Below, in pieces: positions 57,393 to 64,000 of a DNA stretch of 64,000 nucleotides. The notes beneath the pieces are model-generated. The model did not search any database. It worked only from the letters and a program-made list of their open reading frames with translations, and was not told where the DNA came from. Both the position numbers and the translations under genes were made by a program. Each line of letters opens with the position of its first letter. The stretch's first letter is position 1. The DNA is from Streptococcus parasanguinis (lineage in GTDB: Bacteria > Bacillota > Bacilli > Lactobacillales > Streptococcaceae), in the NCBI RefSeq assembly GCF_032163505.1, contig NZ_CP134147.1, positions 1,640,501 through 1,704,500 of the forward strand, read 5' to 3'.

Positions 57393-57554
57393 ATGGCGAA
57401 AATAGATGATTCAGTTAAAAAGAAAGTTCCAGAATTGCGATTTAAAGGATTCACGGATGAATGGGAACAGCGTAAGTTGGGAGACGAAGTTCGAATAGTG
57501 ATGGGACAGTCTCCTAATTCAGAAAATTATACTGATGATCCTAATGGGCGCTAA
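57393..57554 (+). pseudogene. hsdS: N-terminal remnant of a type I restriction specificity subunit (hsdS)
   Basis: ATG 57393 after GGTGGGG opens a 53-residue frame: a charged leader, then VPELRFKGFTDEWEQRKLGD and VMGQSPNSENYTDD, the well-known start of the first target-recognition domain in streptococcal and lactobacillar HsdS. It stops at TAA 57552-57554, where intact proteins run to about 400 residues. No hsdM or hsdR is present in the window. Confidence 0.8.
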
Positions 57555-57687
57555 AAATGCGAAGACCTATTTTGTATTAGTCAAACAAAAGATCCAAAAT
57601 AAATGGTATATGATTATGACCATGAAACAAAGTAAAACCAAACCGAGTGATCTGAGGAAGCACCCGATGATCATGAAACGTTATTAA
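57544..57687 (+). pseudogene. Short basic reading frame, C-terminal remnant of unknown protein
   Basis: A 47-codon frame overlapping the hsdS stop, reading TYFVLVKQKIQNKWYMIMT and ending in HPMIMKRY. It looks like a protein tail (basic, hydrophobic strand, then basic end) without a ribosome-binding site. Its origin is unknown; it probably came with the ECF cassette side of the junction. Confidence 0.4.
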
Positions 57688-57691
57688 ACAC

Positions 57692-57767
57692 AAAAGTCAC
57701 CCATGTGAGTTCTTGCCAGAAGCTGAAGTTAATCCTTCAACCTGGAAAACCCGCAGAGGTGACTTTT
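57692..57767. terminator. Long nested hairpin at the end of the ECF cassette
   Basis: Outer AAAAGTCACC/GGTGACTTTT (57692-57701 and 57758-57767); inner CCAG/CTGG (57716-57719 and 57742-57745) and TGAAG/CTTCA (57724-57728 and 57735-57739). The T-tract on the plus strand is longer, but the hairpin sits 2 bp after the stop of the last ECF gene. It is larger than ordinary terminators. Confidence 0.55.
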
Positions 57768-57768
57768 T

Positions 57769-58569
57769 CTATACATCTCGATTTTTCTGGTAATAATCAT
57801 TAACCGATAAATATGTCTGTGAATCACCCAGCGACTCCGCTATGTCCATAATCCGCGGTGGTAGTAATCCCACTCGCTGGACAAGTTCGTGATCGCTGAA
57901 CAATTCCCGTGGACTGCCGGCGAAGCCAAACTTCCCGTGTTCCATAACATACACCGACTCAAACTCGGCGGCGACCCAATCCATGTCATGGGTGATGGTC
58001 ACAACTTGGTGGCCCGAATCAGCCAACTGATGGAAAATTGCGGTTAACTTGCGCCGGCTTTCCCAATCAAGCGACATCATCGGCTCATCAAATAAATAAA
58101 TCGCCGGATCCACTGCCAAAACTGTGGCAACGCTCAACAGCTTGCGTTCCGACAATGACAGGTCATATGGACTTTCAGCTGTTTTATCATCCAAGCCAAC
58201 TCTTTTTAGGGCCGCTAAAGCCCGCCTCGTAATCGTGTCGTGGTCATCCATGACCTGCGCGACACTCCACTCCACCTCTCGTTGAACGGTCGGGTTGAAA
58301 AGCTGATCGTCAGGATTCTGAAAAGTAATCCCAACCTTCAGTAACTTTTCGACTGGTTTAAGATCATTAAAATTTTCTCCATCGATCTTAATCACACCGG
58401 TTTGTGGTGTCAGCAAGCCCGTCAACAATTTGAAGAGCGTTGATTTGCCGGCACCATTTTGGCCAACAATCGCCACCATCGGATCGGCGAAGTGTTTGTC
58501 TTCAACATCCAAGCTAAAGGACCGTTCCGGATAAGTGAACGTCAGGTGGTTCAGTTCAATTGTGGACAT
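57769..58569 (-). CDS. ecfA2: ECF transporter ATPase subunit (EcfA2-like)
   Basis: A 266-residue ABC ATPase of an energy-coupling-factor vitamin or metal transporter. Walker A is GQNGAGKST near residue 37, Walker B is IYLFDEPMMSLDW and the switch His is in TITHD. The signature is degenerate: LSLSERKLLS stands where LSGGQ is expected. Its start overlaps the first ATPase gene by 14 bp. GC content is clearly above the flanking genes. Confidence 0.9.
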   Translation of the reverse strand: MSTIELNHLTFTYPERSFSLDVEDKHFADPMVAIVGQNGAGKSTLFKLLTGLLTPQTGVIKIDGENFNDLKPVEKLLKVGITFQNPDDQLFNPTVQREVEWSVAQVMDDHDTITRRALAALKRVGLDDKTAESPYDLSLSERKLLSVATVLAVDPAIYLFDEPMMSLDWESRRKLTAIFHQLADSGHQVVTITHDMDWVAAEFESVYVMEHGKFGFAGSPRELFSDHELVQRVGLLPPRIMDIAESLGDSQTYLSVNDYYQKNRDV

Positions 58570-59401
58570 AAAAAACCTCCTTCAGTTCAGCGTCATTCAC
58601 CGGATACCGGCCATCAGCCAAGTGCCAATCCATTTTTTGAGCAAGTTGCTGGATTGTCGGGGCTGGAATCTGCCAGTCAGCTGCCAAATGATTAAACACC
58701 TCACCCGGCCTGCCCTGGGCTACCATTTGACCCTCGTGCAGCACCCACACAACGTCGGCGACTTCGCACAAATCGTCAATTTCACTGGTGACAATGAAGA
58801 CAGTCGTCTCTTTGACTTGGGCCAACCATTGGAAAAATTGTCGGCGGCCAAGGGGATCCATCTGACTGGTCGGATCATCCATAATCAAAACAGCCGGGTT
58901 AGCCGCAATCGCCGTGGCAATTGCCAACCGCTGGCTCTGACCACCGGAAAGGCTCTCGGGACGCAAATTCAGCTGTTCAATCAGCCCCATTTGCGTTGCA
59001 ACTTCTTCAACCCGTTTTTGAATCAGTCCTTCAGCCATTCCCTGATTAATCAAGTCAAAGGCGATTTCATCGGCAACCGTGTCTGCCAACCCGCTTAGTT
59101 GGCCAGCTGGATTTTGCAGTACAACTCCATTCATGGCATTATAAACGGGCCAATTGTCGGACAATCGCTGGCCAAACATGTGCCAGTCGCCCTCAATCTC
59201 AGCAGACACCATTTTGGGAATGACCCCTGCCAGCACACGGCACAAAGTCGATTTGCCGGAGTGGCTATTCCCGATAATCCCAACCACCTGGCCGGCATGA
59301 ACCTCCGCGTTAATCTGACGCAGTTGTGGTTGCTCAGTACCCGGATAACGGGTGGTCAAATTTTCAATTACAATCCGTTTATCTTCGTCCATATCTTCCA
59401 C
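58556..59401 (-). CDS. ecfA1: ECF transporter ATPase subunit (EcfA1-like)
   Basis: A 281-residue ABC ATPase with an intact Walker A GNSHSGKST, signature LSGGQSQRLAIA and Walker B VLIMDDPTSQMDP. It should pair with the next ATPase, which has a degenerate signature, so each of the two composite sites differs. The gene overlaps ecfT by 34 bp; an internal ATG three codons on (59392) is an alternative start. Confidence 0.9.
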   Translation of the reverse strand: MEDMDEDKRIVIENLTTRYPGTEQPQLRQINAEVHAGQVVGIIGNSHSGKSTLCRVLAGVIPKMVSAEIEGDWHMFGQRLSDNWPVYNAMNGVVLQNPAGQLSGLADTVADEIAFDLINQGMAEGLIQKRVEEVATQMGLIEQLNLRPESLSGGQSQRLAIATAIAANPAVLIMDDPTSQMDPLGRRQFFQWLAQVKETTVFIVTSEIDDLCEVADVVWVLHEGQMVAQGRPGEVFNHLAADWQIPAPTIQQLAQKMDWHLADGRYPVNDAELKEVFYVHN

Positions 59402-60162
59402 CCAATCAATAAAATTGCCAATCCAGTCAGACCAATGTGCAGCGTCCGCGACAGGCGATACACGCGCTGGGAGGTTCTGACAGTCCGGTTGGGATTATCA
59501 AAACCTCTCAGTTGGAGAGAAATCGACCGCGCCATCGATTGATCCAAGGTCTTAATCACCAATGGAATTAGAACCGGCAGGACTGACTTTAATTTCTGAA
59601 TCAACGTTTTTTGCGGATTGGTTCCGCGAACTTTTTGTGCCTGCTGGATTTTCCGCATATTGCGCATCATTTCCGGCAAAATATAACACACCGACATCAG
59701 AACGTAGACGGTTTTATAAGACAATCCGGACAGTTCCAAATAGGCCGCGTTTTCTGAAATACTCGTGGTCACCATAAAAAAGCCACTGGTCAAAATAATC
59801 ACCAATACTCGACAACCCAGAGTGGTGGCGTAAATCAGGCCTTCTTTGTAGAACGACACCCCAAGCACAGAAAACAGCAAAGTTTGATTCCGACTGTAAA
59901 ATAACCCTTGGATGATCAGCATGGTGCAAATCAGAAACAGGCTGAATCCCAGCGCCTTAAAGATGGTAGAACTCAATTTGGAAAATAACAATAGCAGTGT
60001 TGCGACAAGAATTAATCCGGCCTGAAGCAATAAATTCATACTGGCAAAGCTCAACAACGTCATGTCCACGATGAACAAGAGCTTAGTAATCGGATCGATC
60101 ACCTGGTACCACTTGAGCTTGACCCGTGGCGCTCCAGAAATCAATGTTTGATCAGTCATCAT
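59368..60162 (-). CDS. ecfT: ECF transporter transmembrane subunit EcfT
   Basis: A 264-residue membrane scaffold of an ECF transporter with about five helices in the N-terminal half and two coupling helices carrying ARS-type motifs (DQSMARSISLQLRGF). It links the ATPases to the substrate-binding S subunit. The start overlaps the S gene by 4 bp. A dedicated (group I style) module is suggested by having all four genes together. Confidence 0.88.
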   Translation of the reverse strand: MMTDQTLISGAPRVKLKWYQVIDPITKLLFIVDMTLLSFASMNLLLQAGLILVATLLLLFSKLSSTIFKALGFSLFLICTMLIIQGLFYSRNQTLLFSVLGVSFYKEGLIYATTLGCRVLVIILTSGFFMVTTSISENAAYLELSGLSYKTVYVLMSVCYILPEMMRNMRKIQQAQKVRGTNPQKTLIQKLKSVLPVLIPLVIKTLDQSMARSISLQLRGFDNPNRTVRTSQRVYRLSRTLHIGLTGLAILLIGWKIWTKINGL

Positions 60163-60761
60163 TTATCACCGCTAAAGAAGTGCACCATCCGCTTCGGCAG
60201 CTGACGATAGATGAAGAAGGCCAGGTAGGCCACGCAGACTTTATCCAAAATATCCAAGACAAACTCATCGGTAAATGAGGCCAGCCACACTGGTGCATGA
60301 TTGGCGACCATTACCGCAAACAATGAGTCACCCCAAGCGATACCGGTCTGACCACCCCAAAAGATGACGTTGAGTGGCGTTGAAATGACAGCTGAAACGA
60401 TGGCAATAATAATAGCAGAAACAAATACTCGTCGCGCTGACGAGAACCACCCATTGGCGTGCAAAACTCCGACAGCAATCCCAATTCCGATGCTGGTAAT
60501 CGCATACACGGTTGAAATTGGCGATAAGGTCAGCCCATAGATCACGTTGTTGATGAAACCACTGATGGCACCGGCAACCGGCCCAGCCAACATGCTGGCA
60601 AGAAAGGTTCCCAAAGACCCCAGCCAAACGGGCAACTTTAACCCCTCCGCCAAGGCTTTGGCAACATAGTTAATCCCCACGGCAGCGGGAATCAAAGTCA
60701 TGGTGGCAGCACTTAACTTAAATTTCCACATACTGGTACGATGAATCGGTTCTGTTTTCAT
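60159..60761 (-). CDS. ECF transporter substrate-binding S component
   Basis: A 200-residue membrane protein with six helices, starting with a basic segment and a helix LSAATMTLIPAAVGINYVAK. The glycine-rich region LGSLGTFLASMLAGPVAG and FINNVIYG match a family of ECF S components of unknown or varied substrate. It is the first gene of the cassette. AAGGAG precedes its ATG and an unusually long structured leader lies upstream. Confidence 0.82.
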   Translation of the reverse strand: MKTEPIHRTSMWKFKLSAATMTLIPAAVGINYVAKALAEGLKLPVWLGSLGTFLASMLAGPVAGAISGFINNVIYGLTLSPISTVYAITSIGIGIAVGVLHANGWFSSARRVFVSAIIIAIVSAVISTPLNVIFWGGQTGIAWGDSLFAVMVANHAPVWLASFTDEFVLDILDKVCVAYLAFFIYRQLPKRMVHFFSGDK

Positions 60762-60783
60762 AATCTTCTCCTTTTGTTTTTAA

Positions 60784-60904
60784 AGAGCCGTGTCTGTTTA
60801 GACTTTCGGACGCAACGCTCTATAGATTTTTATAGTTGAACCGCTTCACCTTTCACAGATCCCTTAGTCGACATCAGGGTTTCTCTTGAAAAGGATTGTT
60901 CAAC
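60784..60904 (-). ncRNA. Candidate structured leader RNA of the ECF cassette
   Basis: A predicted transcript leader of about 145 nt folds by eye into four stems (plus-strand coordinates): P1 60898-60904 with 60835-60841; P2 60887-60894 with 60849-60855; P3 60876-60879 with 60861-60864; P4 60817-60821 with 60784-60788, with inner stem 60792-60795/60800-60803. P4 ends just before the Shine-Dalgarno. I do not recognise any known riboswitch class. Confidence 0.45.
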
Positions 60905-60916
60905 AGTTCACAACTA

Positions 60917-60975
60917 ATCATACGCCTATTTTCATAGAAGTCAAGAATTTTCTGAATTTTTTTTGAAAACGTTCG
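60917..60975 (-). promoter_or_regulatory. ECF cassette promoter
   Basis: TTGACT and TATGAT on the minus strand are 16 bp apart (60939-60944 and 60917-60922). Upstream at 60964-60973 is TGAAAACGTT, half of a cre-like site. Transcription should begin near 60910. Confidence 0.65.
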
Positions 60976-61043
60976 GGAATTGAAAAATAGAGCAAGCGCC
61001 CATGAGAATGATCGCTAGACAATTATAATAGGCCACTATAAAA
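60976..61043. other. Intergenic sequence between cassette and adhesin
   Basis: Nothing coding is seen. An isolated TATAAT (near 61024) lacks a plausible -35 and has no gene to serve. This probably marks the right edge of the imported segment. Confidence 0.3.
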
Positions 61044-61071
61044 AAACAAACACCATTTCTGGTGTTTGTTT
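61044..61071 (-). terminator. Terminator of the CnaB adhesin
   Basis: A 12-bp perfect stem AAACAAACACCA/TGGTGTTTGTTT around TTTC, 24 bp beyond the stop codon on the minus strand. Confidence 0.9.
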
Positions 61072-61094
61072 CATTTTATAAAGGAAGCACTAGC

Positions 61095-64000
61095 TTATTT
61101 TTTCTTTTTCTTCAAAATATAAGCTGCAATGCTTGCCAAGACAAAGGCTAAAACTAAGCTAATAATAGAGATGGTCGTACCTGTATTTGGTAAGAATCCT
61201 AAGATTTTGCCTGGTTTCTTCGGCTCTGGTTGGCTTGGTTTTTTAGGTTCAGGTTGACCCGGTTTCTTTGGTTCAGATGAACTTGGAGGAGTTGGTTGTT
61301 TTGGAGTTTCTTTTGGAACATGCTTGTTAGTAATCACAACATTTCCTTTACCATCCTCGTCGTTACGAGCTTCATAGCCCTTTGGAACACTGACTTCTCT
61401 CACTGTATAAGTGATGGTGTTTCCATTTGCTTTTTCATCTAAATCTGCAAAGGTATGGGTCCACTTGTTTTCAGCTGACAATTCTACTTCTTGACCGACT
61501 TTTTGATCATTGGCATAGAGTTGAACGCGAATACTCTTCGGACGAATTCCATCCTTGTCATTCTCATCATCCCACTTCTTAGTGACCGTGACGCTTGTCT
61601 TACCAGGTGCATGGGTATTGGTAATGGTATAAGCAGCCTGATCAATTGTAGTCGTATATTCAGCTACCTTCTCTTCTTGAAGAGTATAGACGATTTCTTT
61701 TCCATCCTTGAATTTTGGTAGACCTGTGAAGCTTTCTTTCCAATCGGTCGCATTCGTGAGTTCTTTTTGAGCAACTTTTTCACCATTGGCTAGAAGATTT
61801 ACCACGATACTTGCTGGGCGTAGACCATCTTGATTGTCTTGGTCATTCCAGATCTTAGTCACTGGAATATCGATCACATCTGGCGTATGCGTATTGGTCA
61901 AGATCGTGTGAGCAGGATCAGAAGTATCAGCAGTGACTTGGTAGCCTTTTGGAAGATCTACTTCTTCCACACGGTAGCTGATCGCTTGACCAGCTTTCTT
62001 TTCAGCTAATTTGCTAAAGGTATGGGTCCATTGATTGTCCGCTGACAATTGAACCGGATCTCCTACTTTTTCATCATTTGCATACAATTGAACCTTGATG
62101 GATTTTGGACGGAGGCCATCTTGGTCATTGGCATCATCCCACTTCTTAGTGACTTTCATCTCTGTAAGAGCTGGTTCATGCGTGTTGGTCAAGACAACAT
62201 TAGCCTTGTCCTTATCATTTACCGTTACTTTGTAACCATCTGGGACAGTTACTTCTTTGACTGTATATGCAATTGCTTTTCCAGCTGCCTTGGCATCAAG
62301 GTTTTCAAATGCACCTTTCCAGTCATTCGCGGCTGAAAGTTCTAATACTTGGTCTGTTGGAAGGCCATCTTTGTACAATTGAACTTGAATGCTGGCTGGA
62401 CGGAGACCATCTTGGTCGTCTCCATCTTCCCATTTCTTGCTCACTTCTACTTTGGTCTTTTCTGGTTCGTGCGTATTGGTCACGACTACTTGACCTGGGT
62501 TCGTAGCTTCGACGGCTTGTGTGTAGCCTTCTGGAACATCGATTTCTTTGACTGTATAGTTGATAACTTGGCCAGCTTTCTTCTCGTCTAAGTTTGAGAA
62601 GGTATGGGTCCATTTGTTATCTGCTGACAATTCAACAGCCTTATCAACCTTTTGATCACCAGCATACAATTGAACCTTGATTGTTTTTGGACGAAGGCCA
62701 TCTTGGTTATTGGCATCCTTCCAGTTTTTCGTAACAGTAAGGCTTGTCTTACCTGGTTTGTAAGTATTGGTAATCGTAGTTCCATCAATCTTAGTAGTGT
62801 AATTGTCCACTTTGTCTTCTGTCACTGTATAGACAACTTTTTGACCATCTTTATAGACTGGTAGGTCTGTGAAGCTATGAGTCCATTCATCTCCTTCACC
62901 AGTCAGATCAAGAGCTTGCACCTCTGTTCCATTTGCCAAGAGGTGAACTTTGATGGTAGATGGGCGAAGACCATCTTGGTTTTGTGCATCATCCCAGACT
63001 TTCTTGACTGTAACCGTCGTGGTCTCAGGAGTGCGCTTGTTGGTTATGATGGCTTTTCCATCTGTGAAGCTGGCTTCCTCTGTATCGACCGTATAATGAG
63101 TCGGAACTTTCACTTCTTTAACAGTGTAGGTATTGAGCTTACCATCACTGTCTTTATCTGGAAGATTCGTAAAGTGGGCTTTCCAGTCTGTTGCGGCTGA
63201 AACCGTGACTGGTTTTCCTTGAGTTTTGCCATTCTTATAGAGTTGGAATTCCACACTTGCTGGGCGAAGCCCTTCTTGGTTGTCTTGGTCATCCCAAACT
63301 TTTGAAGCTTCAAGATCAATATACTTGATATCTGCTTCATTAGCGATCTCAACTGGGACTGCTTTTGAGCCAACCGCTTTTCCATCCACCGTGACGTGGT
63401 AGATTTGTTTGTCCGCATCATAGCTGACAACCACAGCATGTTCTGTTTCATCCAACTTGTAGTTTTCAGGTGCTTTGGTTTCTTTGAGCGTATAGGTTCC
63501 TTCTGTTAAGGTGTTAAAGGAGAATTCTCCCTTTTTATCAGAAGTGGCCGTCGCAACAACCGCACCATTTGCATCAGTTAAGGTAAATTCAGCACCTTCA
63601 AGAACTTTCTTAGGATCATCCTTGTCCACCTTCTTGACTTGGAAAGCAGCCGAGAAGATTTGTGCAGTTACGGTATTAGACTCACGATTTCCTTCATGAC
63701 CTTTCGCCTTGTAACCAAACTGGTTATGAGCTTGAACAAGACCAGAACGACCGCCGTTGTCTTCGTTGTCTTTGGTACGTTTTTGCATCAAAGCCTTGAC
63801 TTCATCAGTCAATTCACTTGGATTTACAACTGGGACACCAAAGCTGGCTTCGCCACGCGCAGGAATCGTGGTTCCTGCATTTGCAACTAACTTGATTCCT
63901 GTTACTTGACTGTAATCAGCCACAGCTGTCGTCCAGATATCTTTGTCAGCAGCTTGCGCCATGGTATCTGTCGTAACGCCTGTATCAGTTGTATAGTAGA
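61095..64000 (-). CDS. LPXTG cell-wall adhesin with CnaB repeats (partial, N-terminus outside)
   Basis: The reading frame is open to the window edge, so the N-terminus and signal peptide are missing; the visible part is about 968 codons. Counting from the M at 63962, residues 104-210 form a SpaA/prealbumin-like domain (VLEGAEFTLTDANG, GTYTLKETKAPENY). Seven CnaB domains (212-884) follow, then a Pro/Lys/Glu wall spacer and LPNTG (924-928) with membrane helix and Lys tail. Each CnaB repeat keeps Lys, Glu and Asn positions for internal isopeptide bonds. It is likely a long adhesin stalk. Confidence 0.9.
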   Translation of the reverse strand, partial: YYTTDTGVTTDTMAQAADKDIWTTAVADYSQVTGIKLVANAGTTIPARGEASFGVPVVNPSELTDEVKALMQKRTKDNEDNGGRSGLVQAHNQFGYKAKGHEGNRESNTVTAQIFSAAFQVKKVDKDDPKKVLEGAEFTLTDANGAVVATATSDKKGEFSFNTLTEGTYTLKETKAPENYKLDETEHAVVVSYDADKQIYHVTVDGKAVGSKAVPVEIANEADIKYIDLEASKVWDDQDNQEGLRPASVEFQLYKNGKTQGKPVTVSAATDWKAHFTNLPDKDSDGKLNTYTVKEVKVPTHYTVDTEEASFTDGKAIITNKRTPETTTVTVKKVWDDAQNQDGLRPSTIKVHLLANGTEVQALDLTGEGDEWTHSFTDLPVYKDGQKVVYTVTEDKVDNYTTKIDGTTITNTYKPGKTSLTVTKNWKDANNQDGLRPKTIKVQLYAGDQKVDKAVELSADNKWTHTFSNLDEKKAGQVINYTVKEIDVPEGYTQAVEATNPGQVVVTNTHEPEKTKVEVSKKWEDGDDQDGLRPASIQVQLYKDGLPTDQVLELSAANDWKGAFENLDAKAAGKAIAYTVKEVTVPDGYKVTVNDKDKANVVLTNTHEPALTEMKVTKKWDDANDQDGLRPKSIKVQLYANDEKVGDPVQLSADNQWTHTFSKLAEKKAGQAISYRVEEVDLPKGYQVTADTSDPAHTILTNTHTPDVIDIPVTKIWNDQDNQDGLRPASIVVNLLANGEKVAQKELTNATDWKESFTGLPKFKDGKEIVYTLQEEKVAEYTTTIDQAAYTITNTHAPGKTSVTVTKKWDDENDKDGIRPKSIRVQLYANDQKVGQEVELSAENKWTHTFADLDEKANGNTITYTVREVSVPKGYEARNDEDGKGNVVITNKHVPKETPKQPTPPSSSEPKKPGQPEPKKPSQPEPKKPGKILGFLPNTGTTISIISLVLAFVLASIAAYILKKKKK
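61311..63329 (-). repeat. Seven tandem CnaB domain repeats
   Basis: Seven units of about 92-98 codons, each beginning with a [V/T]-x-K-x-W-x-D block, then DGLRP, W(T/K) and a final [I/V]TN. Units 3, 5 and 7 are closest to each other (VQLYA, WTHTF), and units 2 and 6 form another pair (NLLANG/HLLANG, YTTTID), which points to growth by multi-unit duplication. Confidence 0.85.

Noticed and set aside
57393..57687. Transposase or integrase fragment at the scar
   Set aside because: Neither frame has transposase motifs, and no terminal inverted repeats or target duplications are seen; the first frame fits hsdS.
61021..61043. Promoter at the isolated TATAAT near 61024
   Set aside because: No -35 and no gene downstream on that strand before the window's adhesin, which is antisense.
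61311..63329. Regular repeats that might be taken for a CRISPR array
   Set aside because: Units are about 285 bp, coding and in frame; they encode CnaB domains, not spacers and repeats.

Overview
The window is a chromosomal segment of a low-GC Gram-positive coccus, best matched to a viridans Streptococcus of the sanguinis/mitis groups (S. parasanguinis or a close relative is my best guess). This rests on the gene order uvrA-pepP-corA-DUF1129 and trkA-trkH-phosphorylase-acetyltransferase, which I recall from pneumococcus and its relatives, on LPXTG surface proteins, on a rpsF-ssb-rpsR operon, and on extended -10 promoters. No database search was possible.

Layout. 1-6.2 kb: peptidase pepP and uvrA, divergent from corA and a DUF1129 membrane protein, then a GNAT acetyltransferase. 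6.2-7.7 kb: rpsF-ssb-rpsR followed by a tandem array of terminator hairpins. 7.9-10.2 kb: a three-gene operon (GT2-GtrA fusion, NAGPA-type phosphodiester glycosidase, small membrane protein). 10.3-15.2 kb: a wall-anchored 5'-nucleotidase and phosphoketolase xpk. 15.4-27.1 kb: a complete histidine-utilisation locus, with hutI divergent from hutU-ftcD-fchA-fhs-hutD-permease-hutH-hutG. 27.2-30.1 kb: a giant SARP/BTAD-STAND regulator convergent with hutG. 30.3-33.5 kb: metE and metF. 33.8-37.8 kb: dexB and a GH31 alpha-glucosidase, then a decayed membrane-protein gene. 38.3-43.5 kb: Trk/Ktr potassium uptake, a nucleoside phosphorylase, a hexapeptide acetyltransferase, and a DeoR regulator with a HAD phosphatase. 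43.6-48 kb: malolactic cluster (permease, enzyme, XRE regulator, LysR regulator). 48.3-52.6 kb: a short VWA-domain LPXTG protein and an SF2 helicase with membrane segments. 52.6-56.2 kb: alcohol dehydrogenase, CDF metal exporter, TetR regulator and two small membrane proteins. 56.2-61 kb: an AEC transporter, a recombination scar with three gene fragments, and a GC-richer four-gene ECF transporter cassette that looks imported from a lactobacillus-like donor. 61.1-64 kb: the C-terminal part of a large CnaB-repeat LPXTG adhesin that runs off the window.

The most interesting signal is in the divergent hutI/hutU promoter region. Both promoters carry the same architecture in mirror image: two TTGACnn heptamers 11 bp apart (4-bp gap), then exactly 8 bp, then a -10 hexamer. 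This is the operator geometry described for actinomycete SARP activators, and a SARP-like regulator (winged helix, BTAD, STAND ATPase) lies at the far end of the same locus. I infer a SARP-controlled histidine catabolic regulon in a Streptococcus. The pathway yields glutamate plus formimino-THF (FtcD, FchA), with Fhs linking formyl-THF to ATP and formate, while HutG offers a folate-independent route.

Other leads: a structured four-stem leader in front of the ECF cassette, a nested two-stem element in front of hutH, a three-hairpin dispersed repeat present twice, four helically phased direct repeats at the deoR promoter, and twin TGAACA-N3-TGTTCA operators at the metal-efflux locus.
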